From: Kiritimatiellota bacterium
Lineage (GTDB): Bacteria > Verrucomicrobiota > Kiritimatiellia > RFP12 > UBA1067
Assembly (NCBI GenBank): GCA_009778475.1
Contig: WRJS01000022.1
Location: forward strand, 1 to 38,025
Direction: 5' to 3'
Length of the DNA stretch: 38,025 nucleotides
The notes under the pieces were generated by a model. It saw only the letters and a program-made list of their open reading frames with translations. It was not told the DNA's origin and searched no databases. The translations under genes were made by a program, and so were the position numbers. Positions 34,609-38,025 of the stretch are shown one piece after another. Within the stretch, counting starts at the first letter, position 1. Each line of letters begins with the position of its first letter.

Positions 34609-35649
34609 ATGAATGTTATGGCTCATGCGCGGGTTTTCGCGGGCGCGGCTGGCGCGCTGATGCTGGCGGCCGGGGGCGCGGGCGCCCAGACGGCGGCGGC
34701 GTCCGCGCAGGTTCATGCGCGCGTCGCCGCGCTCCGCGAGAAATATGCGCTGCCGTCGCTCGCCGCCGCAGTCGTCTCGGACCAGGGGCTCCAGGCGTGG
34801 GGCATGACGGGCGTGGACACGAACAGCGCCGTCCTGTGGCACCTGGGGTCGAACACGAAAGCCATGACCGCCTCGCTGGTCGGCCTGCTCGTGGAGCAGG
34901 GGCGCGTCTCGTGGGACACGAAGATCGCGGACATCTTCCCGAACGACGCGAAGGGCTTCCACGCCGACTACGCGGGGCTGACGTTGCGCCACCTGCTCGC
35001 GCACCGGGGCGGCGTGCGCCCGAACCTCGACTGGTGGGCGCTGCACAACACCCAGAAGCCCATCCGCGAGCAACGCCTCGACGCCATGCGCCAAGGCTTG
35101 GCGGAGAAGCCCGCGTTCCCGCCCGGGAGCGGCACGCTGTACGCCAACCTCGGGTACGTCATCGCCGGGGCGGTCATCGAGCGGAAACTCAACATGACGT
35201 GGGAGGACGCGATGCGCCGCCGCCTGTTCGCGCCGCTCAAGATGAAACACGCCGGGTTCGGCGAACTGTACGCCGGGGATGTTGACAACGCGCCCGTGCT
35301 GGGGCCTGCCGGGCGCGTCCACTGCACGCTGGAGGACTGGGCGCTGTTCATCGCCGACCAGGTCCGCGGGGCGCAGGGGAAGGCCGGGCTCCTCCGGCCC
35401 GCGACCTACCGCGAACTGCACGCGCCTGTCGCGGGCGGCGACGCGGCGCTGGGATGGTTCTGCGCCGAACGCGCATGGGGCGGCGGGCGCGTCCTGACGC
35501 ACAACGGGAGCAACACGCGCCACTTCTCGACCCTCTGGCTCGCCCCCCAACGGGGCATGGCCTTCATCGCCTGCACACGCCAAGGCGACGACACCGCCGC
35601 CAAGGCCTGCGACGAGGCCGTCGGCATTCTGGCAACGGGAACCCAATAG
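34609..35649 (+). CDS. Secreted serine hydrolase, class C beta-lactamase / AmpH-like fold
   Basis: A 346-aa exported protein of the beta-lactamase (class C/penicillin-binding) superfamily. A signal peptide ends near residue 26 (AGGAGA|Q). The catalytic SxxK is SNTK (Ser81-Lys84), the YxN motif is YAN (Tyr178-Asn180), and the third-box HxG is HNG (His298-Gly300). The usual KTG is replaced by HNG, as is common in serine hydrolases and esterases of this family, so beta-lactamase activity is not implied. The likely substrate is a peptidoglycan peptide or an ester. ATG 34609 is chosen because AGGA lies 6 bases upstream and the signal peptide starts there. The frame is open from 34408, but that part overlaps the DUF2442 gene. 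Confidence 0.88.
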   Translation: MNVMAHARVFAGAAGALMLAAGGAGAQTAAASAQVHARVAALREKYALPSLAAAVVSDQGLQAWGMTGVDTNSAVLWHLGSNTKAMTASLVGLLVEQGRVSWDTKIADIFPNDAKGFHADYAGLTLRHLLAHRGGVRPNLDWWALHNTQKPIREQRLDAMRQGLAEKPAFPPGSGTLYANLGYVIAGAVIERKLNMTWEDAMRRRLFAPLKMKHAGFGELYAGDVDNAPVLGPAGRVHCTLEDWALFIADQVRGAQGKAGLLRPATYRELHAPVAGGDAALGWFCAERAWGGGRVLTHNGSNTRHFSTLWLAPQRGMAFIACTRQGDDTAAKACDEAVGILATGTQ

Positions 35650-35694
35650 CTGTCAAATCGCATTGAATCTAATTGTCAACTGAAAGGGATTGTT

Positions 35695-37374
<1,680 letters not shown>

Positions 37375-37404
37375 CCCTTGCCAAATTGTGCGAGACGCGC
37401 ATAC

Positions 37405-37421
37405 AGGAGGTGTGCTATGAT
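37405..37421 (+). promoter_or_regulatory. Shine-Dalgarno site or extended -10 before the last gene
   Basis: AGGAGG (37405-37410) lies 6 bases before an in-frame ATG-ATG (37417). The same bases, TGCTATGAT (37413-37421), also read as an extended -10 promoter element. If the first is right, the last gene starts at 37417. If the second is right, it starts at 37447. The sequence alone does not decide. Confidence 0.5.
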
Positions 37422-37446
37422 GTGCGCATTCATTGGGAGAAAAGAG

Positions 37447-38025
37447 ATGCAGATGAAAAAGGTTTTCGCGTTCCTGTTGCTGATTCCCGCGCTGGCGTCT
37501 GCGGAGGTGCGCCCGCTGCCGTTGGGTTCCGCCGCGAACACGTCGTTTGCGGACGAGCGCGCGGAGGACAGGGAGGGGGGCTGGATCGACGCGGGGCAGA
37601 ATGATTTGCGGGTGATGACGCCGGGCGACCTGATGGCGGGCGGGGTTCCGTTCGCGGTGACGGCGGGGGACAAGACGTGCATCGTCTTGGGCGGCCCGTC
37701 GCGGGCGTACCTGCCGAAGTCGGCCACGCTGGACGTGGCGGGCGCGAAGGGGAAGGGCCTGTACCTCCTTCACGCGGTGGCGTTCCCGCCCAAGCCCGAT
37801 GAGGTCGCGGGGCTGCTCACCGTCGAGTACGCGGACAGCAAGACGAAGCCCTCCGAGTTCCGTGTGCGGTTCGGGCGGGACGTGGCGGACTGGCAGAAGC
37901 CGACGGGCTACCCGAACGCGGCGCGCGCGTGGACGGCGTACAGCGGCAACACGCAGGTGTCGCTGTTCGCGTCGCGTTTCACGCTGCGGGAGGAGGCGGT
38001 CAAGCGCATACGCTTCGAGGCCGTG
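37447..38025 (+). CDS. Secreted protein of unknown function (3' end cut off by window)
   Basis: The frame stays open to the last base, giving at least 193 residues of an incomplete gene. The N-terminus MQMKKVFAFLLLIPALASA is a typical signal peptide, with cleavage before EVRPLPLG. The mature part begins with GGWIDAGQNDLRVM and VPFAVTAGDKTCIVLGG and then has a beta-rich stretch with FRVRFGRDVADW. This resembles carbohydrate-binding or glycoside-hydrolase-associated beta-sandwich modules of Planctomycetes/Verrucomicrobia, but I cannot assign a family. ATG 37447 has GGAG 7 bases upstream and gives a normal signal peptide. ATG 37417, with a perfect AGGAGG, is an alternative adding 10 residues (MMCAFIGRKE). 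Confidence 0.7.
   Translation, partial: MQMKKVFAFLLLIPALASAEVRPLPLGSAANTSFADERAEDREGGWIDAGQNDLRVMTPGDLMAGGVPFAVTAGDKTCIVLGGPSRAYLPKSATLDVAGAKGKGLYLLHAVAFPPKPDEVAGLLTVEYADSKTKPSEFRVRFGRDVADWQKPTGYPNAARAWTAYSGNTQVSLFASRFTLREEAVKRIRFEAV

Overview
The window looks like a chromosomal piece of an uncultured, anaerobic, host- or sediment-associated bacterium with high GC. I lean towards Verrucomicrobiota, class Kiritimatiellia, or a close relative. This is an inference from three things: very large secreted repeat proteins, an NAD-linked [FeFe] hydrogenase, and many copies of short palindromic intergenic repeats. There is no rRNA or other decisive taxonomic marker. I saw no tRNA, rRNA, CRISPR array, transposase or integrase.

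Layout. (1) 1-430: a C homopolymer at the edge, then an AT-rich leader with a good promoter. (2) 431-5470: a 1679-aa secreted BspA-like protein, closed by a strong terminator and three palindromic repeats. (3) 5881-10768: a co-directional five-gene set. It holds two paralogous GYF_2/coiled-coil proteins, a membrane protein with a coiled coil and a proline-rich tail, a low-molecular-weight protein-tyrosine phosphatase, and a YhcH/YjgK/YiaL-family protein. (4) 10769-11498: palindromes, a 120-bp tandem repeat and an AT-rich promoter region. (5) 11499-18365: a 2288-aa secreted protein with BspA-type leucine-rich repeats and Listeria/Bacteroides-type repeats, then a repeat cluster. (6) 18709-28267, minus strand: a trimeric NAD(P)-linked [FeFe] hydrogenase. 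The subunits HydC (NuoE-like) and HydB (NuoF-like) come first, and HydA (the H-cluster subunit) comes last. Between hydB and hydA lies a 5.4-kb lower-GC block of accessory genes in the same orientation: ORF6N, nucleotidyltransferase, KilA-N, a DUF1016/lipoprotein-HEAT fusion, DUF4160, DUF2442 and a possible small membrane protein. (7) 28730-33664: a 1644-aa secreted parallel beta-helix protein made of four choice-of-anchor-Q modules, flanked on both sides by the same composite intergenic repeat. (8) 33955-38025: a second DUF4160-DUF2442 pair, a secreted class-C-like serine hydrolase, an EttA-type ABC-F protein and the start of another secreted protein that runs off the window.

How the genes work together. 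HydABC should couple NADH, probably with ferredoxin, to H2 in fermentation. The three giant exported proteins probably act at the cell surface and share a related C-terminal end. The GYF_2 operon may be a scaffold in which GYF domains bind the proline-rich tail of their membrane neighbour. The block inside the hyd cluster looks like mobile, phage-antirepressor or toxin-antitoxin-like cargo that has settled inside a metabolic operon. It contains the two most unusual signals in the window: palindromes embedded in frame in the KilA-N and ORF6N genes, and a nuclease-type N-domain fused in frame to a lipoprotein.
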